Shown: positions 11,276-23,358 of the stretch, piece after piece | How the letters are laid out: the number at the start of each line of letters is the position of its first letter | How positions within the stretch are numbered: position 1 is the stretch's first letter | NCBI GenBank assembly: GCA_029747585.1 | Contig: JAPEVF010000363.1 | Location: 1-44,682 of the forward strand | Source of the DNA: Pleurotus djamor | Taxonomy: Eukaryota; Basidiomycota; Agaricomycetes; Agaricales; Pleurotaceae | DNA: 44,682 nucleotides | Reading direction: 5' to 3' | Notes under the pieces: model-generated | Told to the model about the DNA's origin: nothing | What the model saw: the letters and a program-made list of their open reading frames with translations, nothing else | Databases searched by the model: none | Made by a program: the position numbers and the translations under genes

Positions 11276-12830
11276 TCAGAGAAAGTCATTTGCTTCCATA
11301 TCCTTTTGGAAGCCCTCAATCACGGAGGTCTCCCTCTCCCTAGCCTTGATTCGTTCCTCGCGAATTCGTTCCAATCCTCCCTTGATACTTTTGATTTGGA
11401 CAGCAACGGGAATGTCGGCACCAATCAATTCGGGTGTGGCCACCCTCTCTCCTAGCTCGTCAAGGTCGTCGCTTAAACTGCGAAGGGTATGCAAGGCAGA
11501 CATGACAATCTGGAGTGCATTGTCTCTGTACTTGCCTAGGTCTTTAAGTAACAGGAGGTTGTGATCCTGTTGCTGGATTCGGGCTTTGTTTCGACCTAGT
11601 TGGGTCCAGAGGTCTGCAAGGAGTTGAGCTTTTGCAGTGGATATGGATGCATCCTCTCGAGCGAGGATGTCGTGTAAGGTGTTGAGATCCTCTTCGAGCT
11701 TTTCGAGATTCACTCGTGCTAATTCTGCCTCGACGATGAGGCGACGTAGTTGGTTTGATAGGACTTCCATGGCCTGGGTGAAAGTCCGTGTGACGACCTC
11801 CTTGGTATTCGGTTTGTTGGACCAAGGAACGAGCGCGTTGAAAAAGGATGGTTGTCCATTCGCGTAGGCTTCTTCGATGGAATGAAGAGCATAATCATTC
11901 ACTGCGGTGATCCTGGAAAGATAGATAGATATCAATGATGACAGATTATTGTACTCAGGATGGGAGGGGTGCTCACGCGTCGACAGCGCCTCCAATTTTA
12001 GAGTTTAGTTTGCTAAGACTTCTTCCTGTTGCTTTAGCGTCACCGATGAACGCCCTCAACACCTGCACAACNGAGTCCTTGCTCTTCATGTTACTGTATG
12101 TGACCAGCGTGGCGAGATCTCTGGTAGCTGATTCTGACTTCTTGATGTTGATAGCCAACGAACTACTACCAGCAATTGACGATGGGTCGAGGAGTTGCTC
12201 AAATGTCTTGCTCTGCAGGTCAACCATCTTTGGATAATCGGCGTGTCGAAGTCGCTTTGTGGGGACCGCGGATGGGGGGACATTGGGTGCCTCTGGAGTA
12301 CATATGGCGAGGCTAGAGATCCCTGGNACCAGACAAAGGGGAGAAAAGGCTGCACGCATAGCATGCTGAACCCGTGTTGTGGCAATGGCCAACAACCAAA
12401 GGACCACTAAGATCGACAGTGGGATTCGTAACAGCCCAAGAGCACGTCGCAGAATATCAAGGGCGTATTCAAAAGTGAACTTNACTCCTTCAAAGGCTTT
12501 GTCCATCCATTCATTTCCCAATCGATCAACCCAGTAGGGTCGTTGTGGACGATGGGTTGGTTTCGGTTGTTCAATGGGTGCTTGAAGAGGCTGGTAAACT
12601 GGACTGGGCTGTTGAGCGACCCACTGAGTTGGAATCTCCTGTCGATCGTAGACAACGGGTGTTCTGTGGCGAGCAAACACGGCTGACGGTGCCTTTCGAA
12701 GCCTTCGTTTGCGTGGTTGAGCCAGACGTGGGGTAGGGTTCGTTGACTCTGGTTCTGCTTCATGAGCTTCNTCAGGGAGCAGATCTTGCCAGGCGTGCTC
12801 ATCGTCACTCTCTTCAGATTTGAATGACAT
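11276..12830 (-). CDS. fungal membrane protein with C-terminal coiled coil, function unknown
   Basis: Two exons (11977-12830 and 11276-11912, intron 11913-11976) give 496 residues. The N-terminal 110 residues are acidic then Arg/Pro-rich and probably disordered. A hydrophobic stretch near residues 130-155 (GLLRIPLSILVVLWLLAIA) is a likely membrane helix. The C-terminal half is alpha-helical and charged (EAELARVNLEKLEEDLNTLH), with a heptad-like pattern over roughly residues 330-490. I do not recognise the family; a single-pass protein with a long coiled coil suits a tether or envelope component, but that is inference. It shares an upstream region with the carrier gene at 13431 and is convergent with GCV1. 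Confidence 0.8.
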
Positions 12831-13430
12831 ATCTTTGTTCTGTGCGCGAAACTAGATGAGAGGGTTGTTCAGTAAAGTGTCCTTGCACGCNCCTTGGATA
12901 ACGAGTTTGTTTCGCTGTAAGGTGTGCCGACTCTCATAAAGGGTACTGAGGGCTGATCCAATTTTGCGTGTAGGCTGGTTGAAACGCGTCTAACGCGAGG
13001 CCCTCGCTTGAACAACGTTCCTAGAAGTAAGCGGAAAACGTGGACACGGATGACTCGAAACTGGCTGGACGCGTCAAAGACGACGATAGTCAGCGCCGTA
13101 GTTTTGCAACACAAATTATACGAGAAGGCTGTTGTTGAANTTGATTCTGCGGGAAGCAAAAGTGACTCCAAACACAACTCCAACGTCTGCGACCAAGTNN
13201 NNNNNNNNNNNNNNNNNNNNNNNNNNNNNNNNNNNNNNNNNNNNNNNNNNNNNNNNNGGCGGAGTGTGTGTCTCTGCTTGGATCGGAGGCCGTCGGTCGG
13301 CGTGAGCTATTCACATGGCCCGGTGAGCNCCCCTATTTCCCCGGTTAATGGAGTTGCCTGTATTTTAAATACCAAGTTCCCCGCGTCCGCATAACCCGCC
13401 TCCCCTCATCGTTCTCCCCGTCATCGACCC
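12831..13430. other. divergent intergenic region with assembly gap
   Basis: This stretch lies between the start codons of the coiled-coil gene (minus) and the carrier gene (plus) and should hold both promoters. No frame across it looks like real protein. Confidence 0.5.
13199..13257. other. assembly gap of 59 N
   Basis: Bases 13199-13257 are all N. The true length of the missing DNA is unknown. Confidence 0.98.
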
Positions 13431-14774
13431 ATGGCAGCCCAGTCGAAACCCGTGCAGAAATTGACCCCTTTCGCTGCTGCGTTGGCCGGGGCGCTGGGTG
13501 CTTGCTTCAGCACAGCGTAAGTCCGTTTCTGGCGGCCTCTGTTCTACTCGCACTAATAACCTTGATAGTGTTGTATATCCTTTGGATGTGTGCGTACGAC
13601 CAGCTATATTGGGTGTACATTGCCTGACATAGATTACAGAGCCAAAACCCGCATCCAGGCATTGCCATCTGATGCGAAGGGAAAGGGTAAAGATGACTTG
13701 TCTATGTTCGCAGTGTTGTACAAGATCTGGCAGACGGAGGGACTTGCTGGATTCTATCGTGGTTTTGGTGCTACCATGTTGAACACATTCTCCATGCGTA
13801 TGTGCAATACTCGTCGTACTCTGTGTGTCTAATCCTTTCACTTCAGAATACGCCTACTTCTTCTTTTACTCGTTCGTTCGAGGCTCCTACATCTCACGGT
13901 TGACCCGCAAACTACCGGCTGGCTCGAAAGTACCAGCGTTATCCACTGCTGCTGAGCTCTCTCTTAGCGCTGTCGCCGGGGCCCTTGCGCAGATCTTCAC
14001 AATTCCTGTCTCAGTCATTGCCACCCGTCAACAGGTTGGGCGAAGTGATCGTAAAGTCCAATCGCGAACAGCTACACCAGACTCGCTCGCTTCAAGCACT
14101 ACTGAGGTAGAGGACGTCGACGACTCCTTCTTGGGGGTTGCCCGCGAAATTGTAGAGGAGGAAGGTGTGACCGGTCTGTGGCTCGGTATCCAGCCCGGTC
14201 TCGTTCTCACCGTCAACCCGGCCATCACATACGGTGTCTTTGAACGCCTGAAAAGCTTAATGCTCGCCGCTAAGAACACTGCCAAGTTATCACCTTGGAC
14301 TACTTTTATCATCGGTGCCCTCAGTAAAACACTGGCTACCGTTGTAAGTTGTCGTCTCCTTCCCCGTTTCAACGCGCAGTCTAGCTGACTACTTTCGAGG
14401 TTACCTACCCTTACATCATGGCCAAAGTGAGGATTCAGGCTCGATCTGCGGACAAGGAGGATGCCGCAGAGCATCACTATGAAAAGCCAGAACCCCACCA
14501 TTACCACCACGAACACCACAAGCACGTAGGCGCGATTGAGATCCTCCAGAGAGTATGGAAGCGTGAAGGCTTCTTTGGTTGGTACCAGGTGTGCACATCC
14601 AACATTCCCCTCCTGGTTCTCGCTCGCTGATGACTGATATCCGTTTTGCAGGGCATGCAAGCCCAGGTCACCAAAGCTGTCTTATCACAAGTTCTCCTTT
14701 TCATGTCAAAAGAACAATTCGAGCATTGGGCTCTCGCCATATTGGTTCTTTTCGCTCGTTTGTCTCGAAGCTAG
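13431..14774 (+). CDS. mitochondrial carrier family protein, peroxisomal adenine nucleotide transporter type (ANT1/PMP47-like)
   Basis: Six exons (13431-13516, 13569-13589, 13640-13797, 13847-14343, 14400-14588, 14652-14774) give 357 residues. Three repeats each begin with a carrier signature: VVYPLDVAKTRIQAL, IPVSVIATRQQV (degenerate, no acidic residue) and VTYPYIMAKVRIQA. Each is followed by the usual EGxxGxxxG-type loop (TEGLAGFYRGFG, EEGVTGLWLGIQPG, REGFFGWYQG). The degenerate second signature and TYPYIMAK third signature fit the peroxisomal carriers that exchange ATP for AMP to support fatty-acid activation. The second exon is only 21 nt. A His-rich insert (about 14475-14526) lies in the loop after the third signature. 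Assignment to the peroxisomal subgroup is by motif, not by a tree. Confidence 0.87.
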
Positions 14775-15029
14775 AGACGACGAGTTACCGAACTGCGCGA
14801 TACCGGATACTTTGGAGGAACCTGTAATCAGATATTTAATCTACCTTCGCCCATGTACGTAGATGTAGATGTAGATCACGCTGCTGTAATAGACTTACAA
14901 TATTCTCAGGAACACAGGAACTTACGGGTCCCCACGGGGGAGCGGAACGGCGTTTTCAGGGAAATTTCAAAGCCGTCGGGCCAGGAACTACCCTGGCGAG
15001 TTTAAATTTATACCACCCATTTACACATG

Positions 15030-18000
15030 TTATGCGGTCGTAATATAGGCGCAACGGTCATAGTTGCCATTCTGGTTCGCTCCCCACCTGTTGCCATGAA
15101 GAGTCAAAAGACTGGCCAGTATTCAGAAGTAGAGGGCTTACCATTGAGGGAATAAATGTGAATCTCCGGATGCCCCCTGTACAGCGAACGAAAGAATGAA
15201 CACCATGACCTGTGTGCCACCATCTAAAATAGATGCGCATTGTGTTAATCGTTATCGACATCGACAAGAATTTAGTGGACGCACCTAATGCTGCCGCGAG
15301 AATGTAGTTGTACTTCACGAACCACCTTGGATACCGCGTGCGAAGGTACCATTGGGAGAACCACGCGAGGGAGAAATACGTCAAGATCGAAGAGTTGATC
15401 CCAACACATAGCCAGCCAATATAATAGCTAAAAGTTTCACTAATCAACGCTGGATCACTTCCACGCATTTAGAGCATGCTTACCAGATGACTGGCGTGTA
15501 CAGGTAATCGGTGCGCAACTTGGGCCACCAACGATAGGCAAGCCAGAACGGGACGGGTACGAACAGACCGATGACGTAGGCCCAAGCGACCCACTCGTAG
15601 CGTTTGCCAGTAGCAAATAGTTCATGACTGAGACCACCCCAGGCGATGGCTTGGGAATTATATTGTTGTGGTTGTTGTCCGGACCAGATATTCGTACCCT
15701 CGACGGATAGTAGAATTTCCCGCTGGTTGTCGATGATTGAGTTCATGAGGACTAGANGCAAGGNAGTNCGACTCAGCTTCGGTTCTCGATGANGAAACGA
15801 AGAAATGTACTGACCGTAGTTCAGGACCGCGCCGAATAAGGTGCCNATGANTTGTGCGGTGAATGCTGCTCTAGGAGGAAGCTTCGTATCTAACAAAAGT
15901 CTCAGCANGGAAGAAGATACGTGTAGAGATAAACGAGTCGGACATTGGGCTATCTTGAGATCCCTCATCAAGAGCTGCGCTTGGTTCACGGAATCTGTCC
16001 GAACATGAACCAGCGAACTTGNTACCCNNGAAGATGTAGTGCTTACTGTANCTGAACAGGACGAAGTACATGTTGGCCATGGGTTTTCCAGGATGAATGA
16101 AACCGCCAATCATCTGGTAACAGCAGAGTTCAGTATTATGTCGCGTAGGGTCGCACATAGAAACAAAGCGAACCTGAACGAACGGCTGGATGATGAACTG
16201 GAGACCCGTAATGGCGTACAGAGTGCCAAAGAANAGAATTGATAGTGTTGCGAGGAGAATTGATNTCAAGAAACCCCACCTAGGAGCACGAATNTAACTA
16301 TGAACTCTCATTTAGAGAAGAAGNGAGGCGTACCAAGGCAATGTGGAGTCNGCCTTGTAGATGATGACCAAAGATATTATAACTGAAATGATAAGGACGA
16401 CGATATACCAGCTGTTGGGTGCGTCGGGGTACTAGTTGTACTGGTGTGTTAGTTTCATCGGCCCACGNGGAGCGTATTTGACCATGACACACNTTCAGCA
16501 TCTCACGATAATGAGGGTCAAGGTCCTTGTTATCATNATCACGTTCGCGCATACCATCATCCTTCCAGAATCTCCAGTCGAATTCTGCGTACATTTTCTT
16601 GATAGCGGGGATCGATACCCAGGAAAAGGCGATAGCAAGGTCATCTCGATTCCAAAGGAGGAGGTGAGTAAATGTTGCAGCCATCCCAAGATTAGTCGAC
16701 AGCAANTGGGTCACCCATGTACCAGCGTAGAAGGGCTGGTAGAGGACGGTTTAGACTGAAAGTAAAATGTAGGACAACANGACGCACAAGGCCCTGTTCG
16801 GCCAGTTTGATAGGGTCGACTTCAAACTGATCGTTCAGGATGAGGAGTTGGTCGTAGACGGATCCATTGGCGTAGAAAAGGGTTTGAGAAAGCTAGATAT
16901 CCGAAGTAAGCAAGAGAATTGAATTGAAAGACAAGGGAACCACATACGAAAGGGAAAGATTTGGACTCCCATATGTTCATGTAGTAGACAGCGACGAAGA
17001 CAACCCTGAAGCATAGTCTCATTACAAGGACACTTGGCGAGCGGTTGTTGGGTGTACGCACATGCACAAGATGTATCCAATCAGATTAGAAAACTGAGCC
17101 TTGAGAGGAATGGCCAACGGATTGTACCCTTGTCATATTCGATCCCATCAAGAGAGTGACACACCATAGATAATTTGGAACCACGCACCGCCAGAAATGT
17201 ATTGCCAGTCAAGGCATACTGATAGTAAGCCTAAGCCTTCGTTTCCGTTTGATCCACCGAAGATGCGCGTGAAGTCCTGAGACCTCGGATTTGCTAAGCA
17301 GAAGATAGAAAAGCCCGTCAATAGAGGGAAGATCCACTCGGGGAAGAGTTCCCAAATGAAGATGCTACGGGTTCATAAACATAATAAATAACGGTGAGGG
17401 TTGATAGTTTCCGACGCACGCCCAGAATGCAATCCAGAATAGTTTGAGTTTCTTCGATGCCCCTGCGGCGTCCTTGTATAGCGCGTCAAACATTGACACC
17501 AAGGGGATGACTGTCGGATAGAGCATCTTGGACGGATACAATAGAACACCTGTTGAAAACCCTGAGTTCAGCACAATAAGATGGCTAGGGTCCGAAGCTA
17601 CTGACTTCGGAATAATCCACCAATTCCATAGCCGATAAGTTGACTTGAAAACAGCAGGAAAATGGAGCTGGCCGGGTTTGGTGTGACGTTGTAGAAGAGG
17701 CGTTGGACGGCCAGAACTTCCGTCCCAAGTGCGGAGTTTGCGGCAGCACTTGCCATGATGACAATAAAGGCGTTCTCCTTCTTGTTGAAGGGATGCTGCG
17801 GTAGATATTACTTAGTTTTGATAGTGCAAGTGGAGGTAGAGGTAACGCACAGGGTTCAGGTAGCGAAATACTCCTCGTGTGGGGATGAAGGTTTGGCAAG
17901 CCATCCCGATTACATAGGCGATAATGGCCAGAAACATGGTAGAGACAAGGACAGTTTGCTTTCCGTGGAGTTAGATATACGGACGGATACCAAGACGTAA

Positions 18001-18364
18001 TTCTCCATACCGGCTTGAAGTAGTAAATTTCGGCTACAAACCGGGGTGAGTTAGTATTATCATTTATGACGAGACATGCAAAAAGAAAGGTCAAGGTAAG
18101 CTTACCAAGGACACCTCCAAATGCAGAAAGACCTATTCCAATGACGAAGGCCCGAATAGTCCAGTAATTGAGTGAAGGATCATCAGCAACAGAGATGACG
18201 TTGGTGACAATATCTCTTTCGCTCTGTAGAACNCCGTAGTCACTATCAACATCATCCGTAGACTCGATATCGGCCTTGCTGTAAGCGGCCTTCTCGTCGA
18301 CGGGAGATGGCGATTTCTCGCTGGAGAAGGCCTTGTCGGCGATGGACGGCTCGATGACTGCCAT
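15030..18364 (-). CDS. oligopeptide transporter, OPT family
   Basis: The start is ATG 18364 (MAVIEPSIADKAF) and the end TAA 15030-15032. At least ten exons are visible. The last two (15142-15223, 15030-15087) encode GGTQVMVFILSFAVQGASGD and WWGANQNGNYDRC, the standard OPT C-terminus. Other family marks are NYWTIRAFVIGIGLSAFGGV, MACQTFIPTRGVFRYLNPHP and the signature SVEGTNIWSGQQPQQYNSQA near 15650-15720. OPT proteins import tetra- and pentapeptides or glutathione-like compounds with protons across the plasma membrane, with 12-16 membrane helices. Exon borders between 15760 and 17300 are less certain because of many Ns. An acidic, probably cytosolic tail of about 60 residues precedes the first helix. 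Confidence 0.9.
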
Positions 18365-19350
18365 GATGGAGAGAGACGGGTCCCAGTGATGGGCTTCACA
18401 CAGAGCACTTCATTTTCCCGAGGGATATTATAGGCCTGGAGACTACCTGGTGGAACTTTGGATGGAAGATAAGGCTATAATTAGTGAGACGGTCATGAAG
18501 TGGGCGCGAGGGAAGTATATTTTTGTCCGTGCATGGGACGATTTCGCCAGCATGGGGACAGGATCAATCCATGTTCTCACAGAGAGATGAGGCCGATGAG
18601 CCCTTAAGGCGGTTGGNANACTGAGAAGGTGAAATCGCTTGANNTATTGTGACACCAGCACCCAGCGGAACNGCCAGTTTGGATTGACTANGTGAAGNGG
18701 GTCCATCAGACGATAGTAAACNCAANGCANTAGAACCGGATATAGAAAGAAAGCTACTATATGGACATACGATCAATTTGGGCNTACATTATTNCCGGTG
18801 AACTCATGGCTGCAATTTCTAATATAGAAATCGAAGGCTGGAATTGGGCCGGAAACCTTTGGGAAAAAGCTGTTATGCGCGCGTGCATCAGAGATAAACA
18901 TANACTTACAGTTATCGCGCTGACATGGAGCAACCATTGTTGCTNCAATGGCCTNCCCANATGGTGGACNAGAGGAATCCAAGGANNNNGNNNCAAGANA
19001 CGGCATGGTCATTGANCGCCTNNTGGTACCGATTCCCACGGCCGCGCCGTGCAATGCCGTCCGACCNCCAGTGCGTCTCTGTGATATGGTGGTTCATGCG
19101 AACGGGGCTACGTAGCCTAGGCCCTTCCTGACTTGCAGTGTCGAATGGATCGTATCTCAGAGGACANTGGATAAGTCTTGAAAGACGGTCGTGTATAGAT
19201 CGAGAGCGAAAATACGAGCTACGTTACATGAATACACCTATTAGTACATTGGTAGGCCTGTGGACCATTTGGTAGAAGTACATACATTGTAAGACATCAA
19301 CAAAAAGTCGTGACACGGTCAGAAATTGGCTTTGAACATGATGATGGAGA
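18365..19350. other. intergenic region between OPT start and alpha-galactosidase end
   Basis: It should hold the OPT promoter and the alpha-galactosidase 3' untranslated region. Ns are frequent from 18617 to 19166. No credible reading frame was found. Confidence 0.5.
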
Positions 19351-22114
19351 TCACAACACCGGCTCCCCGAGTTCCGTGCGAGGTGCGTTGTCTGCGAATG
19401 TACCATTCGGCCACATGCACCACTCGCGCCTGGCGCAAGGTGGCCAGATCCCGTCGGGTTCATCACCAACGTCCGTGAGCAAAAGCGCGACAACGCCGTG
19501 TGCTGGAACAGCTTTCGCGGTGAAGTTGCGGATAGCAGTGCCATTGTCGGTGTGGGTCCAGAGGTCCTGTCGGTCAATTCGAAGTATTAGAATGGTATCC
19601 TAGCTGAGGGAGGGAAAAGGAAAGACGTACGCGGACGGCGTATTTTCTACCAGCTCGGATCCATGGCGACTCGGTGAGGCTGAAGAACATGTCTGCCGGA
19701 TGGTCGAGCACATTTAGCTATAACCGCCGAGTCGTCAATAGAGCCATCTCTGACCCTCCAAGCAATTGATAGCTCACGAGCATGAAGACAGTCCCATTCT
19801 CACTACGACCACTCCAATATTGAGAAGGATGCGTATCGTTGTAGGTCAACTTGGGCTGCGCATGCACGTTAGTGAAACGTAGCGTATCGGGTATGAAGGT
19901 GTCACGAACATTGATACCTCCGAGGAAGGGTGTGATCGCCGTGCCAACGACCGGGTCCTGGTTGATTGCGATGAGCTCTTTGTTGGAGAGAATTTCAATT
20001 GTTTGTTCGGTTGCGATGTGCAGCTACATCGCCCGAACACGTTAGCAACAGTAGGCGAGAAAGCGATGAGATCCCTGGACGTACATCAGTTCCCTAGAAG
20101 AATTGATTAGGTTGAGATGATTGGGCGTAATTTAAGTTTGCGAGGAAGCACGTACAATCAGCAAGGGCGACTTAAGCAAAGCCCACGCCGTGAAGTGGGA
20201 TTTGGACTCGTCGTATGTAAGATCTCCATTACCACTAAGCACAAGAAATCGTGAGCGGTCAACAGAAAGGACAATTTAGGTCGACATACACTTCGAGCTA
20301 CGTGCAATCGTGCGCGTGAGTTTCAGATATACGCGTGGAAGCCAAGAGCGAGAAAGACGTACTATATCCATGTCGTTATGTCCATAGAAGTCAGCCGCCC
20401 ACGAGTAGAACGAGTTCCTGTCATGGATAACATTAGCTTGGAACGTCGCCTGTTGCGAGTGTGCATGGAGTGTGCATACTGGTTGATGATGGCAGTGATG
20501 GCTTCCCAAGTCGGCTCTGTTCATCCTGGGTTAGGGAAATTAATGAGCGATGAAATACCAGGCCGTACCTATATCACCCGTGGTCTGTCACATAGTATTT
20601 AGCACATAGACACTCCAGATGATAGCACAATGCTCAACTTACCCTCCAGGCCTGCCCAAGCGTACGGGCCCAAAGCCACGGTTCAGCCTACAACACGATA
20701 ATCAGGAAAATATCCTAAGTTCTAAACGGTCGCGGTCAACATACCCGCCCCCATTCACAGAGTGAAAGAATCATCGGTGGTTTACCAGACGTCTTCGCAA
20801 GATCTGCAATTGCATCGGCCATGAGAGTATATCCTAAGAGAAGGTGGAGTCAGTAGCACGTTAGGAGGGACGAGAGGAATTGCTCTTACGTCCGATGATG
20901 TTTTCCCTGACAATTTCGTCAAATGGAACTAGTCAAGTCAGTCGGAGGAGGGTTACATNGCTGAAAACGANACTACCATTGCAGTTGTCGTACCTGCGAC
21001 CCAAGTCAGGATGGAGAGAAGTGTGCAGGTGTTGGGAATGGCTTACTTCAGGAAATCAAAGCCCCAATCTTGGAAGAGCTTGATATCTCTGCAGAACAAC
21101 GTGAGCGAAGACGGGATGNATAATCTTGGGGACACCGACCTTGCTTCATTCTGATACGATCCCGGGAAGTTGCCACATGTTTGCCATCCTGCATCGCTGT
21201 ACTAANGGTGCATGCCGCATTGTCAGTATCTGGANCACGAGTTGCGGAGAGGAATCATTACAATNCCAGATTTCCTAAGNAGACATCAGNAACNGAACGN
21301 GTAGAGTTCATGNAAGACTGACATGCCAAGCTGCGCAATCTCAGCAGTGAGGTTCTGCATGCCNAANGGAAACCTTTGCGGATCTTGGCGNTGCTTTCAN
21401 NCNTACAGNCGGTGAGAGGTAGGTGGAAAGGAAGAACCTTCAACCAAGTCTCCATTCGAGTTTCGCTCCCTCAAGCTGTAGCAGTCGTCNATNTTGATNC
21501 GGTTGTAGCCAACATCCTGTCGACCAGAGTGTCAGTGCGNGACTGGNTCATNCNTNGAGTGANCTTACCGCAAGGCCAAGTGTCTTNATGAGCTTGGCGG
21601 CGTCAAGCACGACCGATGAGTTTATGTCGCACTGTCGAAGTTGAGCTTCAGTGTCATTNCACCAACGNCCGCACGTACGTGATAGGCATTCCAGGCTTGC
21701 GAGATGGTCTGAGCATCAAGGCATAGCAAGAGCATCNATGTACACACTATTNTACCCCATAACTGAATTCAACACGGTTAGACCAGCATACATTNCGCAN
21801 GANTCANTGAGCTCACAAGGCAAACGTCCGACTTTGTTGGCCTCCGGATCTTGGACAATCTGGACAGCTGGCTGCTGGAACCATGATGGTGAAAAGATCA
21901 AGGCACTNGACGCGACTGCTGCCAGCAACATGCACAGNAACTTGCGCGTCGGACTTAGACCATGGGCCTTCTGTTCNACCCGTTCCGCCTGCTGTGGATA
22001 GTCTGTTTTCATGCCTAATGAACGTCAGCAACGANGCAGACCGGCATTCGAGCATCCCCNCACACCTTGCTTGTTGTCGAGGAATTCGTGAAATGCAGTG
22101 GGTGTGGAACCCAT
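19351..22114 (-). CDS. GH27 alpha-galactosidase-like enzyme with N-terminal membrane anchor
   Basis: I start at ATG 22114 (MGSTPTAFHEFLDNKQ); an in-frame ATG at 22297 is an alternative. Residues about 42-57 form a hydrophobic helix, so it looks like a type II anchored enzyme rather than a cleaved secreted one. Family 27 marks follow: NTWNAYHCDIN, GYNRINIDDCYS, GSYQNEARDIKLFQDWGFDF, KYDNC (catalytic nucleophile Asp, codon 20987-20989), TTGDI (proton-donor Asp, 20569-20583), FYGHNDMDILEVGNGDLTYD and ELIAINQDPVVGTA. The enzyme should remove terminal alpha-galactose from oligosaccharides or glycans. Exons are many and small; 20290-20297 (8 nt) and 20085-20093 (9 nt) are micro-exons. Many Ns between 20950 and 21980 leave the N-terminal exon borders approximate. 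Confidence 0.88.
20085..20093 (-). other. 9-nt micro-exon in the alpha-galactosidase gene
   Basis: The minus-strand sequence GGAACTGAT lies between TTCTTCTAG and GTACGTCC. It supplies Gly-Thr-Asp of the conserved LLIGTDL motif between LKSPLLI and the next exon. Confidence 0.8.
20290..20297 (-). other. 8-nt micro-exon in the alpha-galactosidase gene
   Basis: The minus-strand sequence CTCGAAGT is flanked by CACGTAG before and GTATGTCG after. Splicing it in gives DMDI-LEV-GNGD, the conserved family reading; skipping it breaks the frame and removes Leu-Glu. Confidence 0.8.
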
Positions 22115-23358
22115 GGTTGAGTTGGAGCTGCGTTTAGAGCCGGTTGGTGGGACATGTCTTATAAGCGACGTGACGGCGCTCTTGAGCTGAGAGATCCCAG
22201 GTTGGATGGAGAAGCGCGGTGACGGCGTAGANGCTCCCACCCACTTTTGCTTTTCCAATCTGGCGTGCTCGGTGCGTCCTTTCGTCAGCGCGTTCACATG
22301 CTCAGAAGGTNCTGCTATTTATGCCACCACTCATCCAACTGGAATATGCATCAGACTCGCGAAGCTCGGCCATCATACAATGTCCTTCGAAATACTGTCT
22401 GCATGACGAGAACNAGCTCCTAAGAATACCCATCTCAAGAGAGCTCTCCAGATGTGGGGAATGGGACAAAGCTGTCTACCGCAGTCTATGTAACGAGCTT
22501 CTTGANTGGAATTCGTGNACCACTTCGAAACGTCGNAAGGCAAGGTCGGCTNTCATCACCGCCCTTTCATCCTCTCTGGCCTCCTTTCTGGTAAGGTGGA
22601 GTGCGACGACCGTAAAATCGGACACGGGAACAACGTAAGTGATANNNNCNCGCGACGTGCAATGACTCCGGTGCTCACCTTCCGCAAAACCTTAGCAAAA
22701 TCTGCCTTTCCGTCGAAGCGTTGAAAGTTGATTTCCTCGTTCAGTCTACAGCNTCAGNCCAGAGCCCAGAGCAGCTCAGCATTNCAGACCAGAGGCAAAG
22801 TCGCGATGATGATGCGATTTACATTTGCCACATGGTGAACGTGGACGCCATGANGGGAGGTTCCTCTGTGGCCCCTTGTGGGAAAGAATTGAAACGATCG
22901 CCGAGTCAGTTACCAACTGGGGACTTGGCGGACGTCAATTGTCTTTTGCAATACCGAATTCCCTGGTCAAAGACAATAAGGACAATTGCAATTTCTACAA
23001 GACATGGGACACGACAATTTTACAGGTTTCTTCTTCCCCACCACCATCGACGCCCACCATCGAGCTCGCTGCGCACAACAGCGTCCAGCTTGCTTGGTTT
23101 CCCCGTCATCAAGGCTGCTTCCGGTGCACCATCTGACACCTCGCTTGGAAATCTAACAACTTAAATATCACCTGCGTACACCTCCATTGCGGTTGCGAAA
23201 CACCCTGCCTCCGTGTCTCGTGGTTCGTCGGCGTGCTCAGTGTCCACTTGCTTATCGCCGTTCCTGGATAACCATATACATATCACCTCAATCGCAACTT
23301 CAGGACTCGCATCTACAAATTATCCCCCCTCATCACCAACCTAGACTCATTGCCCAAG
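22115..23358. other. divergent intergenic region upstream of alpha-galactosidase and PX-PB1 genes
   Basis: A plus-strand frame is open from 22721 to 23164 but has no domain or splice support, so I leave it out. The stretch 23030-23358 is pyrimidine-rich in the way of a fungal 5' leader. Ns are scattered to 22853. Confidence 0.5.

Noticed and set aside
22721..23164. 147-residue plus-strand open frame
   Set aside because: It lies in the upstream region of the PX-PB1 gene, has no domain-like pattern and includes several Ns.
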